Shown piece by piece: positions 18,043 through 26,988 of a stretch of DNA of 64,000 bases (position 1 is its first letter; each line of letters begins with the position of its first letter). Below the pieces are notes generated by a model. It searched no databases. It worked only from the letters and a program-made list of their open reading frames with translations, and was not told the origin of the DNA. Source of the stretch: Gordonia mangrovi (GTDB lineage Bacteria; Actinomycetota; Actinomycetes; Mycobacteriales; Mycobacteriaceae); assembly GCF_024734075.1 (NCBI RefSeq), contig NZ_CP102850.1, positions 2,542,001-2,606,000 on the forward strand, read 5' to 3'. The position numbers and the translations under genes are program-made.

Positions 18043-19347
18043 TCACTGCGGCCCGGTGAGCACCGTAGACCCCAGGATCTCGGCGACGTGCAGCGCCAGT
18101 TCGGTGTCCAGGCGGCGTTCCGACAGCGGCCGGCCCAGTTCGTCGGTGGCGCGTCCGAGGCGGTACTTCACCGTGTTGCGGTGCATGTTGAGCTTCTCCG
18201 CGGTCGTCACGTAGCTGTTGCCCGAGCCCAGGAACGTCCGCACGGTCTCCCGCAGCCGCGACGCGGCGTCGCTGTCGGCCGACAACGGGCCGAGCACGTC
18301 GTGCACCCAGCGGCGGGTGGCGTCGAGATCGCGGGCGAGTACCGCCACCACCGCCATCCCCTCGACGCTGTGCCCGACCACGCTCATCGCCGGATTGGTG
18401 GAGATGATGGCCACGTGCTTGATGGCCTCGGCCTGATCGTGGCTGCCGCGGAACCCGGCAACGCCCGACGCGCGTGCCCCGAAGGCGATGCGCAGGCCGG
18501 GGACGGCCGCGGTGATGGAGCGCAACGCCGCATCGGCGGTGGGATCCACGTCCGCTGGGGAACCGAACCACACCCACGCCGTACTGCGGTCGACGACGGT
18601 GACCAATGGCGCCCGGGCACATCCGAGGCAGGTGGCGATCTGCCGCGCCGTCGTCTCGAGCACCGCGGTCTGGTCGATGCCCGGGTTGGCACGGTCGATC
18701 CACAGCACCGCCGCGAGGTGCGGCGGCTGCAAGGCATAGCCGGTCCGCAGCGCGAACTCGCCTTCCGTCACATCCTCGCCGCGCAGCACCTTGCCGACCA
18801 TGGCCGACACCACAGTGGCATTCTGCTCGACGGAGAACCGCCGACCCTCCTCGTGCACCTCGAGCACCACGCCGGTGATCCAGTCGACGTATTTGTGCAT
18901 CCAACCCGACAGGTGATGCAGCACGTGCAGTTGCATCTCCGGCGGGCAATCCAGGCGGCGGACCTCCTCGAAGATGAACGCGAGCAGGTCGTCGGAGCCG
19001 AAGTGGTAGGCGCGTCGCAGCGACGACGCCGGGATGCCGCGCTGGCCGAGCCGGTCGGCGTACTCGGTGGCCGCCGTGATCGGTTGCACGTGGTCGAGCG
19101 GGATGTCGTTGCGGATCATCTGCAGGATCGTCGCGATGTTGCTCTCCACACTGGCGTGCAGCATGTCGACGAGATCCGGTTCGGTGAGTTCGTCCATCCC
19201 CGCTTCGATGGCCGCGTTCATCGACTCATTGATCTCGGTGAACCGGGCCTGCAACCGGTCGCCGACCACCGCGACGAGACGGTGGACCTCGGCGGCCTCC
19301 GGGGCGTCGGGGGAGACGAGGCGACGCTGCAGGGACCCGCTGTTCAT
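18043..19347 (-). CDS. PucR-family transcriptional regulator
   Basis: A 434-residue regulator. The last 60 residues contain the PucR helix-turn-helix (SYVTTAEKLNMHRNTVKYRLGRA followed by DTELALHVAEIL); the middle carries a GGDEF-like regulatory region. I took ATG 19347, which overlaps the oxidoreductase stop; a longer reading to 19842 is only the antisense-like extension through that gene. It is the last gene of a four-gene minus-strand operon, so it probably regulates this operon in response to a pathway intermediate. Confidence 0.88.
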   Translation of the reverse strand: MNSGSLQRRLVSPDAPEAAEVHRLVAVVGDRLQARFTEINESMNAAIEAGMDELTEPDLVDMLHASVESNIATILQMIRNDIPLDHVQPITAATEYADRLGQRGIPASSLRRAYHFGSDDLLAFIFEEVRRLDCPPEMQLHVLHHLSGWMHKYVDWITGVVLEVHEEGRRFSVEQNATVVSAMVGKVLRGEDVTEGEFALRTGYALQPPHLAAVLWIDRANPGIDQTAVLETTARQIATCLGCARAPLVTVVDRSTAWVWFGSPADVDPTADAALRSITAAVPGLRIAFGARASGVAGFRGSHDQAEAIKHVAIISTNPAMSVVGHSVEGMAVVAVLARDLDATRRWVHDVLGPLSADSDAASRLRETVRTFLGSGNSYVTTAEKLNMHRNTVKYRLGRATDELGRPLSERRLDTELALHVAEILGSTVLTGPQ

Positions 19348-20816
19348 CGCACCCGTTTCGCGTCGGCGGCGACCGCGCCGGCCGGGCGGTCGAGGGTGTC
19401 GAGCAGCCCGCGACGCCGCAGCGCCGACCGTGCCGCGTGCCAGCCGGCCAAACCGTGGGCACCCGCGCCGGGTGGGGTGGCCGCCGAGCACAGGAAGACG
19501 CCGTCCACTCCGGTGGCATACGGGTTGGCCGCGACGCGGGGCCGGAAGATCAGCTGGCCGGCGGTGTTGGCGCCGGTGACGATGTCGCCGGCGACATAGT
19601 TGGCGTTGTCTGCGGCGATGTCGGCGGTCGCGCGGACATGGGTGGCCACGATCCGCTTCCGGAATCCGGGGGCGAACCGTTCGATCTGGGCGATGATCTG
19701 GTCCCGGGCGTTGCCGCGGAAACCGGTCGGGACGTGCGCGTAGGCGTCGACGGGGTGGATGTCGCCGACGGACCGGTCGGGATCGGCGAGATACTGCTGG
19801 CCGACGAGGACGAACGGCTCGTCCGGCAGGCGCCCCCGCCACACGCCGCGTTCGGCGGCCACCACCGCCGCGGCGTCGCCGGCCACGTGCACGGTGCCGG
19901 CGTCACGCGCCGGCGCGTATGACCACGGCACTCCATCGCGCACCGCGAACGCCACCTGAAACGCCGCTGGGCCGTGCCGGTACCGGTGGTAGGCCCGCGC
20001 GATCCGGGCCGGTTGCCGGTCACCGAGAATCCCGGCCGCCGCGCCGGGCGCGGTGTCGAGCATGACGATGTCCGGCGAGCCGAGGTCGTCGATCGCCGAC
20101 ACCTGCACGCCGGTCTCGACCCGACCGCCCAGCGAGGTCAACAGCGACACCATCGCCGCCGCGATGGCCTGCGAACCGCCGACCGCGACCGGCCACCCGA
20201 AGCGGTGGGCCGCGGTGCCCAGCGCCACCCCGATCGCCGACGACAATGGCGTCGACAACGGATGGAACGCGTGCGCCGCCACCCCGGCCCACAGTGCGGC
20301 CGCCTCGTCGGTGGAGAACAGGCGGCCCACCCAGGTCGCCGGCGGTGCGGCGAACAGGCCGAACCGGCCGAGCGCGACGGGGTGGCGCGGCAGATGCAGC
20401 ATCGGCTGAAGGAATTCGGTGGCGATCGCGTCGAACCGATCGGTGAGCGGGCCGAACACCTGCGCATACCGGTCGCCGTCGGCGCCCAGACCCGCGGCGG
20501 TCGTCGCCACCGATCGGTGGACGGCAGCCCCGCGTCCGCCGTCGAGCGGATGCGCGTACTGCACCGGCGGCAGGGCCCAACGCAATCCGTGTGCGGCGAG
20601 GTCGAACCGCCGAGAGAACGGGTTGTCGGTGGCCAGCGGATGGAAACCCGAACACTCGTCGTGCAGCACACCGGGCACGGTGACCTCGCCGGACCGGGTG
20701 CCGCCGCCGGGCGTCTGCGCCGCTTCGAGGACGGTGACCGAGACGCCGGCGGCGGCCAGCGTGATGGCGGCAGCGAGCCCGTTCGGCCCGCTACCGACCA
20801 CGACGCCCTGTGTCAT
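19344..20816 (-). CDS. FAD-dependent oxidoreductase, phytoene-desaturase-like
   Basis: A 490-residue flavoprotein. The dinucleotide-binding motif is at the N-terminus (VVVGSGPNGLAAAITLAAAG followed by an acidic residue at the end of strand 2), and the C-terminal FAD-contacting segment is GVFLCSAATPPGAGAHGLAGWHAA. It belongs to the broad phytoene desaturase/NAD(P)-independent dehydrogenase group; no carotenoid genes surround it, so a carotenoid substrate is unlikely. Starts overlap with the DUF3556 gene and ends overlap with pucR, indicating tight coupling. Confidence 0.85.
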   Translation of the reverse strand: MTQGVVVGSGPNGLAAAITLAAAGVSVTVLEAAQTPGGGTRSGEVTVPGVLHDECSGFHPLATDNPFSRRFDLAAHGLRWALPPVQYAHPLDGGRGAAVHRSVATTAAGLGADGDRYAQVFGPLTDRFDAIATEFLQPMLHLPRHPVALGRFGLFAAPPATWVGRLFSTDEAAALWAGVAAHAFHPLSTPLSSAIGVALGTAAHRFGWPVAVGGSQAIAAAMVSLLTSLGGRVETGVQVSAIDDLGSPDIVMLDTAPGAAAGILGDRQPARIARAYHRYRHGPAAFQVAFAVRDGVPWSYAPARDAGTVHVAGDAAAVVAAERGVWRGRLPDEPFVLVGQQYLADPDRSVGDIHPVDAYAHVPTGFRGNARDQIIAQIERFAPGFRKRIVATHVRATADIAADNANYVAGDIVTGANTAGQLIFRPRVAANPYATGVDGVFLCSAATPPGAGAHGLAGWHAARSALRRRGLLDTLDRPAGAVAADAKRVR

Positions 20817-22657
20817 GTACCCACCTTAGGCTCGGCGCCGATCTCGATGTCGCCGGTCGCCGCAGCCCCGGCGGTGACATATGCGGAGCCGTCCGACGGT
20901 GCCACGTAGCCGGGCCGGGTCCAGGTGATGGTGTGCTTGATCGGACCGTTCGGCAGCCACGGCAGCTCCTCGGTGGCGTCCTTCACCACATACGTGCCCC
21001 GCTCGACGACACCGATCGCGGCGTCGATCACCTTGTACTCCACGTAGTTCTTGTGGATCGGCTGCGACTCGGTCCAGCTGATGATCAGCTCACCCGGCGC
21101 GAAGTTGCAGCGGCGCTGGACGGCGGCGATGGTGTTCTCGTTGTGCAGGTGGCCGTCGCCGAACTGCCAGCCGATCAGGGTGGTGCACACGAACTCGGCC
21201 TCGCGGACGACGTAGTTGTCGAGGTTGTCGGTGTGGCGCATCAGCAGCGAGATCAGCGCGCGTCCCATCGAGTGCATCGTCCGCCACGCGACCGCCTTCT
21301 GCATGAAGATCTCGGCGACCTCGGGCCCGTAGGCGGCGGTGAGCTGATCGACCTGGTTCAGGTTGGACTTGATCAGGTGCGTGTTCAGCTTCTCCTCGGC
21401 CTCCCGGCCGCGGAATGCCCAGGTCGCCGACGCCCAGTTGCCCGCGTACTGCCGCATCGACGGCAGGAACGACACCAGATCGGGACGGAGGTTGCCCAGG
21501 ATCGGGAAGGTTGCGGCCGCGACGATGGCGAAGATCAGCCAGCCGGTGCTCATGTCGGTGACGGCGTACCCGTCCCCGGCGGGATGCAGCCAGAACAGGA
21601 ACCAGGCCGAGAACATGAAGAAGACGTTCCATTCCAGCGGCACGGCCAGCGGGAACGTCGAGATGATGAAGATGTGGAATCCGAGCATGCCGATCAGCGC
21701 GGCGAGGGTGAGCCACTTGTTGGTGGAGAACAGCAGGATCACCGGCAGCGCCAGTTCGACGATGGTGCCCAGACCGTGGGCCATCGCACCGCTGACGTGC
21801 GACGGCCGCAGGTCACGCGGGAAGTCGCGGTAGAGGCTGCGCTTGAACCGGGTCGAGGTGATCCACGGCGTGTTGGACACCATTGCGGCGACGACGGGGC
21901 TGAAGTGCCGGCCGAGCTTGGAGATGCCGGCGCCGAACCAGCTGGCGAACATGAAGATCTTGGCGGCGACGATCATGTCGACCACCGAGCCGGCCGCGGC
22001 GAACACGAACAGCGCCGCGAGGTACTGCTCGGAGCGGGCGGCGAGGAACACCGTCTTGTCGCGCAAACCCATCGCGATGATGAGAGCGACGTAGCTGAAC
22101 ATCGCCCACTGCGGCGGCAGACCGGCCTCGCTGCCCGGCACCCGGGAGGTCTCCGAACCGGGGAAGACGATCAAGAACACCAGGTTGGCCAGGATCAGTC
22201 CGTAGACCGCGACATCCCAGTACTGCCGGGTGTCACCGCGGGTCAGCGGAACCTTGCCCGGCCACGGCGGTACCCGCAGGGTGCCGGGTTTGAGCCAGTA
22301 GAGGCAGCCGCCGATGAACGGGGAGAACTTGAACGCCAGCGGTCCCGACGACGATGCGAGGCCGAGGACCTCGAACAGCACCGTCCACGCCATCAGCTTG
22401 ATGTAGACGATGGGTTCGGTCCACCACGAGGTGAACTCGGCGAAGCCGCCCAGCCCGGGGGTGGTCAGGCCGACCAACAGCACGCCGACGCCGGCGTAGA
22501 ACAGCAGCTTGTAGACGTAGAGCATGTTGAGCTGCTTCGGTCCGCCGAAGCCGTATTCGCCCCAGTGCACGGCGAGCAGCTTCATCCGGGCCATGAACGG
22601 CATGGAACCGAACTCGGCCGGGTCCACCGGCGGCATCTCGGCTGTCTTGAATCCCAT
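20813..22657 (-). CDS. DUF3556 polytopic membrane protein (HTTM-like)
   Basis: A 614-residue protein with about eight hydrophobic segments in its first 400 residues, and a soluble C-terminal part of about 200 residues. It is recognisable as the actinobacterial DUF3556 family, which looks distantly like HTTM (vitamin-K-dependent carboxylase-like) membrane domains; that relation is my inference. Start ATG 22657 has GGAAAGGA upstream; 17 further in-frame upstream residues are unsupported. It is coupled to the oxidoreductase by a four-base overlap. The function is unknown; a membrane-bound step on an activated lipid or acid is plausible given the ligase upstream. Confidence 0.8.
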   Translation of the reverse strand: MGFKTAEMPPVDPAEFGSMPFMARMKLLAVHWGEYGFGGPKQLNMLYVYKLLFYAGVGVLLVGLTTPGLGGFAEFTSWWTEPIVYIKLMAWTVLFEVLGLASSSGPLAFKFSPFIGGCLYWLKPGTLRVPPWPGKVPLTRGDTRQYWDVAVYGLILANLVFLIVFPGSETSRVPGSEAGLPPQWAMFSYVALIIAMGLRDKTVFLAARSEQYLAALFVFAAAGSVVDMIVAAKIFMFASWFGAGISKLGRHFSPVVAAMVSNTPWITSTRFKRSLYRDFPRDLRPSHVSGAMAHGLGTIVELALPVILLFSTNKWLTLAALIGMLGFHIFIISTFPLAVPLEWNVFFMFSAWFLFWLHPAGDGYAVTDMSTGWLIFAIVAAATFPILGNLRPDLVSFLPSMRQYAGNWASATWAFRGREAEEKLNTHLIKSNLNQVDQLTAAYGPEVAEIFMQKAVAWRTMHSMGRALISLLMRHTDNLDNYVVREAEFVCTTLIGWQFGDGHLHNENTIAAVQRRCNFAPGELIISWTESQPIHKNYVEYKVIDAAIGVVERGTYVVKDATEELPWLPNGPIKHTITWTRPGYVAPSDGSAYVTAGAAATGDIEIGAEPKVGT

Positions 22658-22703
22658 CGGGGGAGTCCTTTCCTGTCGGGTGTTTTCGGGTAGGGGGTAT
22701 CGC

Positions 22704-22726
22704 CACACGACGACGTGTTTCGTGTG
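22704..22726 (-). promoter_or_regulatory. Intercistronic hairpin between ligase and DUF3556 genes
   Basis: CACACGA (22704-22710) and TCGTGTG (22720-22726) form a seven-pair stem with a nine-base loop, in the 123-base gap between the ligase stop and the DUF3556 start. It has no T-tract, so it is more likely an mRNA processing or attenuation element, or a protein-binding palindrome, than a terminator. Confidence 0.4.
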
Positions 22727-22780
22727 TGCGGCGTTCTCTTGGTGGATGCCGGCGGCCGTAGGTGGCGACCGCCGACCGGG

Positions 22781-24241
22781 TCAGACGGCCACGAGTCGTG
22801 CTCGCAGTGTGGGTTTGTCGATCTTGCCGACCGGGTTCTTGGGCAAGGCCGGCAACACGGTGATCTCGGCGGGCACTTTCACGCGGGTCAGCTGGTCGGC
22901 GCAGTGCGCGCGCAGCTCGTCGGCCGAGACGTCGGCGTCCGGGTAGGGCACCACGTAGGCGACCGGCACCTCGCCGAGCAGGGCGTCGGGTTTGCCGACG
23001 ACGGCCACCTCGAGGACGCCCGGCGCGCCGGCCAGCGCCGACTCGATCTCCTTGGGGTAGAGGTTCTCTCCGCCGCGGATGATCATGTCCTTGATGCGGT
23101 CCACGACCTGCAGGTAGCCGTCGTCGTCGAGGATGCCGACATCGCCGGTGTGCAGCCAGCCGTCGACGATGGTCGCGGCGGTGGCCTCCGGGTTGTTGAG
23201 GTAGCCGGCCATCACGGTGGGTCCGCCGATCAGCACCTCACCGCGTTCACCGACGGGCACGTCGTGGCCGTCCGGGTCGACGACGCGGATCTGCTGGCCG
23301 GCGATGGCGGGGCCGACGGTGCCGAGTTTGCGGATGCCGTCGACCGGGTTGCACGCCGAGGCGCAGGTGCCCTCGGTGAGGCCGTACCCCTCGACCATGG
23401 TGAATCCGAACCGGTCCGAGACCGCCCGCAGCAGTTCCTCGGACACCGGCGCGGCGCCGCAGACCGCGAACCGCACCGACGACGTGTCCGGTTCCACGTT
23501 GGCCGGTGTCGCGGCGAGCAGCGCGAAGATGGTCGGCACCGCGGAGAAATAGGTGGGCCGCACCCGCGCCAGGTCGTCGAAGAACCGGCTCGCCGAGAAC
23601 GTCCCGACGATGGTGACCTGCCCGCCGGCGCGCAGCGGTGCGAATGTGGACACCATCAGCGCGTTCACGTGGAACAGCGGCAGGATCAGCATGCAGTGGT
23701 CGGCCGGGGTGAGCCCGAAATGGTCGACCATCATCGAGGTCATCGCATCGACGTTGGCGTGGGTGAGCATCGCACCCTTCGGGCGGCCGGTGGAGCCGCT
23801 GGTGTAGATCACCAGCGCCAGGTCGTCGGGGGCGGGCTCCCGTGGCGGGACGTCGGTGGTGACCTCGGTGGCGAGGTCGTCGACGTGGATTCCGGCCGCC
23901 CCGGGGTGCGGGGAGTGTCCGTCGAGGGTGACGACGACCCGCGCAGCCGAGTCACCGATCTGTCGCGACGCCTCCTCGGCGGTGAACGCCGGGTTGACCG
24001 GGGTGGCCGCGGCACCGATCCGCCAGGCGGCACCGACCACGATCACCAATTCGGCGCGGTTGGGCAGCATCACCGCCACGACGTCGCCGACGCCGACCCC
24101 CAGCTCACTCAGCTGCTGTGCGACCGCAGCGGTGCGGGCATCGAACTCACTGTGCGTCAGGGTGATCCGGTCGTCGGACACTGCCGGCGCCGAAACCGAT
24201 CGACCGGCGAGCCGCCACGGCAGATAGTCGAAAGCTGTCAT
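22781..24241 (-). CDS. AMP-forming acyl-CoA ligase
   Basis: A 486-residue adenylating enzyme, first gene of the four-gene operon. The A3 motif is IYTSGSTGRPKGAMLTH, with MVEGYGLTEGTC and the hinge GDVGILDDDGYLQVVDRIKDMIIRGGENLYP. The C-terminal domain ends with the catalytic-Lys motif NPVGKIDK. It should produce the CoA (or acyl-adenylate) form of a fatty or other carboxylic acid. ATG 24241 is preceded by AAGGTGA at good spacing. The four-gene set has no pathway that I recognise. Confidence 0.88.
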   Translation of the reverse strand: MTAFDYLPWRLAGRSVSAPAVSDDRITLTHSEFDARTAAVAQQLSELGVGVGDVVAVMLPNRAELVIVVGAAWRIGAAATPVNPAFTAEEASRQIGDSAARVVVTLDGHSPHPGAAGIHVDDLATEVTTDVPPREPAPDDLALVIYTSGSTGRPKGAMLTHANVDAMTSMMVDHFGLTPADHCMLILPLFHVNALMVSTFAPLRAGGQVTIVGTFSASRFFDDLARVRPTYFSAVPTIFALLAATPANVEPDTSSVRFAVCGAAPVSEELLRAVSDRFGFTMVEGYGLTEGTCASACNPVDGIRKLGTVGPAIAGQQIRVVDPDGHDVPVGERGEVLIGGPTVMAGYLNNPEATAATIVDGWLHTGDVGILDDDGYLQVVDRIKDMIIRGGENLYPKEIESALAGAPGVLEVAVVGKPDALLGEVPVAYVVPYPDADVSADELRAHCADQLTRVKVPAEITVLPALPKNPVGKIDKPTLRARLVAV

Positions 24242-24509
24242 CACTCACCTTCACGCGTCTTGGAATGTGTGATGCATGACGCTATGGGGTGCACTGTGAT
24301 GCACACCACGTCCTGCCGGGACGAAGTCTGCGACGGCGGTTGTCACAAACGCACAAAACACCCGACGGCTGCCGCGAGGTTCGGTGATCGCGCATCGATT
24401 TCGCTGGTCAGGGGTTTGTCGTGTATCTTGGAGCGGTTGCCGACGCAGGCGACCCTCCTGCCACGGACAGTCCGTGGCCGACCTAGCCCATAGGAGGTGA
24501 TGTGGTCTT
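24242..24509. promoter_or_regulatory. Divergent intergenic region with an inverted repeat GTGCA-N6-TGCAC
   Basis: This 268-base space separates the acyl-CoA ligase operon (minus) from rpsF (plus). An inverted repeat, GTGCA at 24289-24293 and TGCAC at 24300-24304, sits 48-63 bases upstream of the ligase start, and a second copy of the TGTGATGCA sequence lies nearby at about 24268-24276. These are candidate operators for the ligase operon. TATCTT at 24424-24429 is a possible -10 hexamer for rpsF. Confidence 0.45.
24454..24497 (+). promoter_or_regulatory. S6:S18-type autoregulatory leader of rpsF
   Basis: CCTCCT (24454-24459) is complementary to AGGAGG (24492-24497), the ribosome-binding site of rpsF. 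Between them is an inner hairpin: CCACGGA (24461-24467) pairs with TCCGTGG (24471-24477), loop CAG. CCG follows at 24478-24480 as an unpaired bulge. This is the layout of the widespread S6:S18 complex binding motif, in which the S6-S18 pair binds the CCG bulge and blocks translation of its own operon. Assignment is by eye from structure. Confidence 0.65.
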
Positions 24510-24791
24510 ATGCGTCACTACGAATTGATGGTCATCCTCGATCCGAATCTGGACGAGCGCACCGTCGCACCCTCACTGGATACTTTCCTCAACGTTGTCC
24601 GCACGGATGGCGGCAAGGTGGATGGTGTCGACATCTGGGGTAAGCGCCGTCTCGCCTACGAGATCGCCAAGCACAACGAGGGCATCTACGCCGTCATCGA
24701 TCTCGACGCCGAGCCCAAGACGGTCACCGAGCTCGACCGCCAGCTGAAGCTCAACGAGTCGGTTCTGCGCACCAAGGTCCTGCGGAAGTAG
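24510..24791 (+). CDS. rpsF: Ribosomal protein bS6
   Basis: A 93-residue small-subunit protein that pairs with bS18 on the 30S platform. The sequence begins [16 protein letters not shown] and contains [21 protein letters not shown], both diagnostic. The length is normal. Start ATG follows an AGGAGG ribosome-binding site 12 bases upstream that can be sequestered by the leader hairpin. It is the first gene of the rpsF-ssb-rpsR-rplI set. Confidence 0.98.
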   Translation: MRHYELMVILDPNLDERTVAPSLDTFLNVVRTDGGKVDGVDIWGKRRLAYEIAKHNEGIYAVIDLDAEPKTVTELDRQLKLNESVLRTKVLRK

Positions 24792-24904
24792 TCCACAGTT
24801 CCCTGATCGACACCAAAGCAGTCGGTGCCGGGCTCTAGGGTTGAACCCAACGTCCCGGTACACGTCGATCAACGAGTGCCCAACCACGACCCAAGGGGAG
24901 ACAC

Positions 24905-25411
24905 ATGGCAGGCGACACGGTCATCACCGTTGTAGGCAACCTGACCGCCGATCCGGAACTCCGGTTCACGCCGTCGGGAGCCGCGGTGGCCAACTTCACG
25001 GTGGCCTCCACGCCGCGCACGTTCGACCGTCAGACCAATGAGTGGAAGGACGGCGAAGCGCTGTTCCTCCGCTGCAACATCTGGCGCGACGCCGCGGAGA
25101 ACGTGACCGAGAGCCTGTCCAAGGGAACCCGGGTTGTTGTGCAAGGCCGCCTCAAGCAGCGGTCGTTCGAAACCCGTGAGGGTGAGAAGCGCACTGTGGT
25201 GGAACTCGAGGTCGACGAAATCGGTCCCTCGCTGCGCTACGCCACCGCCAAGGTCAACAAGGCCTCGCGTGGTGGTGGCGGCGGATTCTCCTCCGGCGGT
25301 GGCGGCGGTAGCCGCGGCGGCGGAGGACAGCAGGTTGCCGACGATCCCTGGGGCAGCGCGCCCGCGAGCAGTGGATCGTTCGGTGGCGGGGACGACGAAC
25401 CACCTTTCTAG
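24905..25411 (+). CDS. ssb: Single-stranded DNA-binding protein
   Basis: A 168-residue SSB. The OB-fold covers about residues 1-115 ([53 protein letters not shown]). A Gly-rich linker follows, and the acidic tip DDEPPF that binds partner proteins is intact. AAGGGGAG precedes the ATG. It sits in the conserved ribosomal/replication operon between rpsF and rpsR, so it is coordinated with ribosome and replication-helicase supply. Confidence 0.98.
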   Translation: MAGDTVITVVGNLTADPELRFTPSGAAVANFTVASTPRTFDRQTNEWKDGEALFLRCNIWRDAAENVTESLSKGTRVVVQGRLKQRSFETREGEKRTVVELEVDEIGPSLRYATAKVNKASRGGGGGFSSGGGGGSRGGGGQQVADDPWGSAPASSGSFGGGDDEPPF

Positions 25412-25429
25412 AAACACACTGGAGTACCA

Positions 25430-25687
25430 ATGGCAAAGGCAAAGAGCAGCCGGAAGCCTCGCGTCGAGAAGGTCACCAAGACCAAGGCGTGCAGCTTCTG
25501 CAAAGACAAGAAGGCCGTCATCGACTACAAGGACACCGCGCTGCTGCGCCGTTTCCTGTCCGATCGCGGCAAGATCCGGTCGCGTCGCGTGACCGGCAAC
25601 TGCGTGCAGCACCAGCGCGATGTCGCTGTGGCCGTCAAGAATTCGCGTGAGGTGGCGCTGCTGCCGTTCACCTCGACCGGACGCTGA
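25430..25687 (+). CDS. rpsR: Ribosomal protein bS18 (zinc-binding C+ form)
   Basis: An 85-residue protein. It keeps the metal-ligand pattern: CSFC near residue 24, and CVQH near residue 60, so it is the zinc-containing form. In related actinobacteria a zinc-free second copy is used under zinc limitation; no such copy is in this window. TGGAGT lies upstream of the ATG. It stands 18 bases after ssb and 17 before rplI. Confidence 0.97.
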   Translation: MAKAKSSRKPRVEKVTKTKACSFCKDKKAVIDYKDTALLRRFLSDRGKIRSRRVTGNCVQHQRDVAVAVKNSREVALLPFTSTGR

Positions 25688-25704
25688 GCGGGAAGGGATC
25701 TGAT

Positions 25705-26157
25705 ATGAAACTCATCCTCACCGCCGCCGTGGAGAACCTCGGCGAAGCCGGCGACACCGTCGAGGTCAAGGACGGCTACGGCCGCAACTACCTGCTGCCC
25801 CGCGGCCTGGCCATCAAGGCCACCCGCGGCGCCGAGAAGCAGGTCGAGGACATCCGTCGCGTGCAGGCCGCACGCGAGGTCCGTGGCCTCGAGCACGCCA
25901 ACGAGCTCAAGCAGGCCATCGAGGCCCTGAGCGACGTGTCGCTGGGTGTGAAGACCCACGACTCGGGCAAGCTGTTCGGTTCGGTCACCGCGGCCGACGT
26001 CGCGGGCGCCATCAAGACCGCCGGCGGCCCGGCCGTCGACAAGCGCAACGTGGAGCTGCCGAAGGGCCACATCAAGGCCACCGGCAACTACCCGGTCGTG
26101 GTGAACCTGCACCCGGACGTGCGGGCCACCGTCGAACTCGCGGTCGTCGCAGGCTGA
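25705..26157 (+). CDS. rplI: Ribosomal protein bL9
   Basis: A 150-residue large-subunit protein. It opens [40 protein letters not shown] (residues 1-36), the N-terminal domain signature, followed by the long connecting helix and a C-terminal domain. Length is normal. GGGAAGGGA precedes the start. It is the last gene before a strong hairpin, so the operon probably ends here and dnaB is transcribed separately. Confidence 0.98.
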   Translation: MKLILTAAVENLGEAGDTVEVKDGYGRNYLLPRGLAIKATRGAEKQVEDIRRVQAAREVRGLEHANELKQAIEALSDVSLGVKTHDSGKLFGSVTAADVAGAIKTAGGPAVDKRNVELPKGHIKATGNYPVVVNLHPDVRATVELAVVAG

Positions 26158-26179
26158 TCCGACCTTCTCAGTCGACACA

Positions 26180-26217
26180 CGATGCCGGCCGGTCCCCTCT
26201 GGGGCCGGCCGGCATCG
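26180..26217. terminator. Strong hairpin after rplI
   Basis: The stem is 17 pairs: CGATGCCGGCCGG (26180-26192) with its complement at 26205-26217, and CCCC (26194-26197) with GGGG (26201-26204); T26193 bulges and the loop is TCT. There is no T-run, as is common for actinobacterial terminators. It lies between convergent genes and can serve both. Confidence 0.85.
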
Positions 26218-26247
26218 TCGTCTTCGCGGCACACGCTGCGCCGGGCG

Positions 26248-26988
26248 TCACCCGCCCGGGTTGACCCCCGCGTCGTCGGCCTCGGCCATCGGCGCGTCGG
26301 CATCCACGAGTTGTCGGGCGACGTCGCGCAGCGGTCGATTCGTCTCCTGCGACAGCTTTTTGAGCAACCCGAAGGCGTGGTCGGCGCTGCATCTGTAGCG
26401 CTCCATGATGATGCCCTTCGCCTGGCCGATGATGTCGCGGGTCGCCAGGGCGGTGGCGAATTGTTCTTTGCGACGAAGCGCATCCCACGCCAGCGACGCG
26501 TGCGTGGCATACGCGTGGGCGACGTCGAAGGCATGCTCGTCGTAGGCGTGGGGCGTGTCGGAGCACACGGTCAGTGCGCCGAGCGTGTGTGTCGAACTCG
26601 CGAGGGGGAACTTCAGCAGCGAGCGGATCGGGGTGCGTTCGAGCGCGAGGCGGCAGTAGGTGGGCCACCGCGTCTCCTGCTCCAGGTCGTCGATCCGGAT
26701 CGGTTCCTTGTCCATGGCGAGCTGCAGGTAGGGGCCCTCGCGTACGTCGTGCTGGATGTCGTCGAGGATGGCCGGATAGCGGTGGGTGGCCGCGGGGGTG
26801 TCCACGATGTTGTTGTCGGTGGCCACGGTGACCGCAGCGTACTGCGCGCCCGGGATAAGCTCGGCCGCGCCGGCGGCGAGCTCGTCGAGGGCCAGCGGCA
26901 CGTCGGTGTCGGCATGGCGCTGCACCCGTGTCATCAGATCGGCGATCTGGCGCTGGAGTCGAGCGCTGTCGACTCTGTCGAATGTCAA
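26248..26988 (-). CDS. GAF-ANTAR sensor / RNA-binding antiterminator
   Basis: A 246-residue protein. Residues about 20-165 look like a GAF domain; residues about 180-240 are an ANTAR domain with the family pattern RDIIGQAKGIIMERYRCSADHAFGLLKKLSQ. ANTAR domains bind paired RNA hairpins and prevent termination. The start shown is TTG 26988, following AGGT; a Met at residue 19 is an alternative. The target RNA is unknown. The leader upstream can fold (see 26989-27438), but I do not see the classical dual hairpins with A1/G4 loops. Confidence 0.85.
   Translation of the reverse strand: MTFDRVDSARLQRQIADLMTRVQRHADTDVPLALDELAAGAAELIPGAQYAAVTVATDNNIVDTPAATHRYPAILDDIQHDVREGPYLQLAMDKEPIRIDDLEQETRWPTYCRLALERTPIRSLLKFPLASSTHTLGALTVCSDTPHAYDEHAFDVAHAYATHASLAWDALRRKEQFATALATRDIIGQAKGIIMERYRCSADHAFGLLKKLSQETNRPLRDVARQLVDADAPMAEADDAGVNPGG

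Noticed and set aside
16585..19599. Open frame of 1004 codons on the plus strand
   Set aside because: Antisense to the GT87 and PucR genes, which have clear domains; composition is Arg/His/Gln-rich low complexity.
20810..24493. Long plus-strand frames of about 600 codons
   Set aside because: Shadows of the DUF3556 and acyl-CoA ligase genes on the minus strand.
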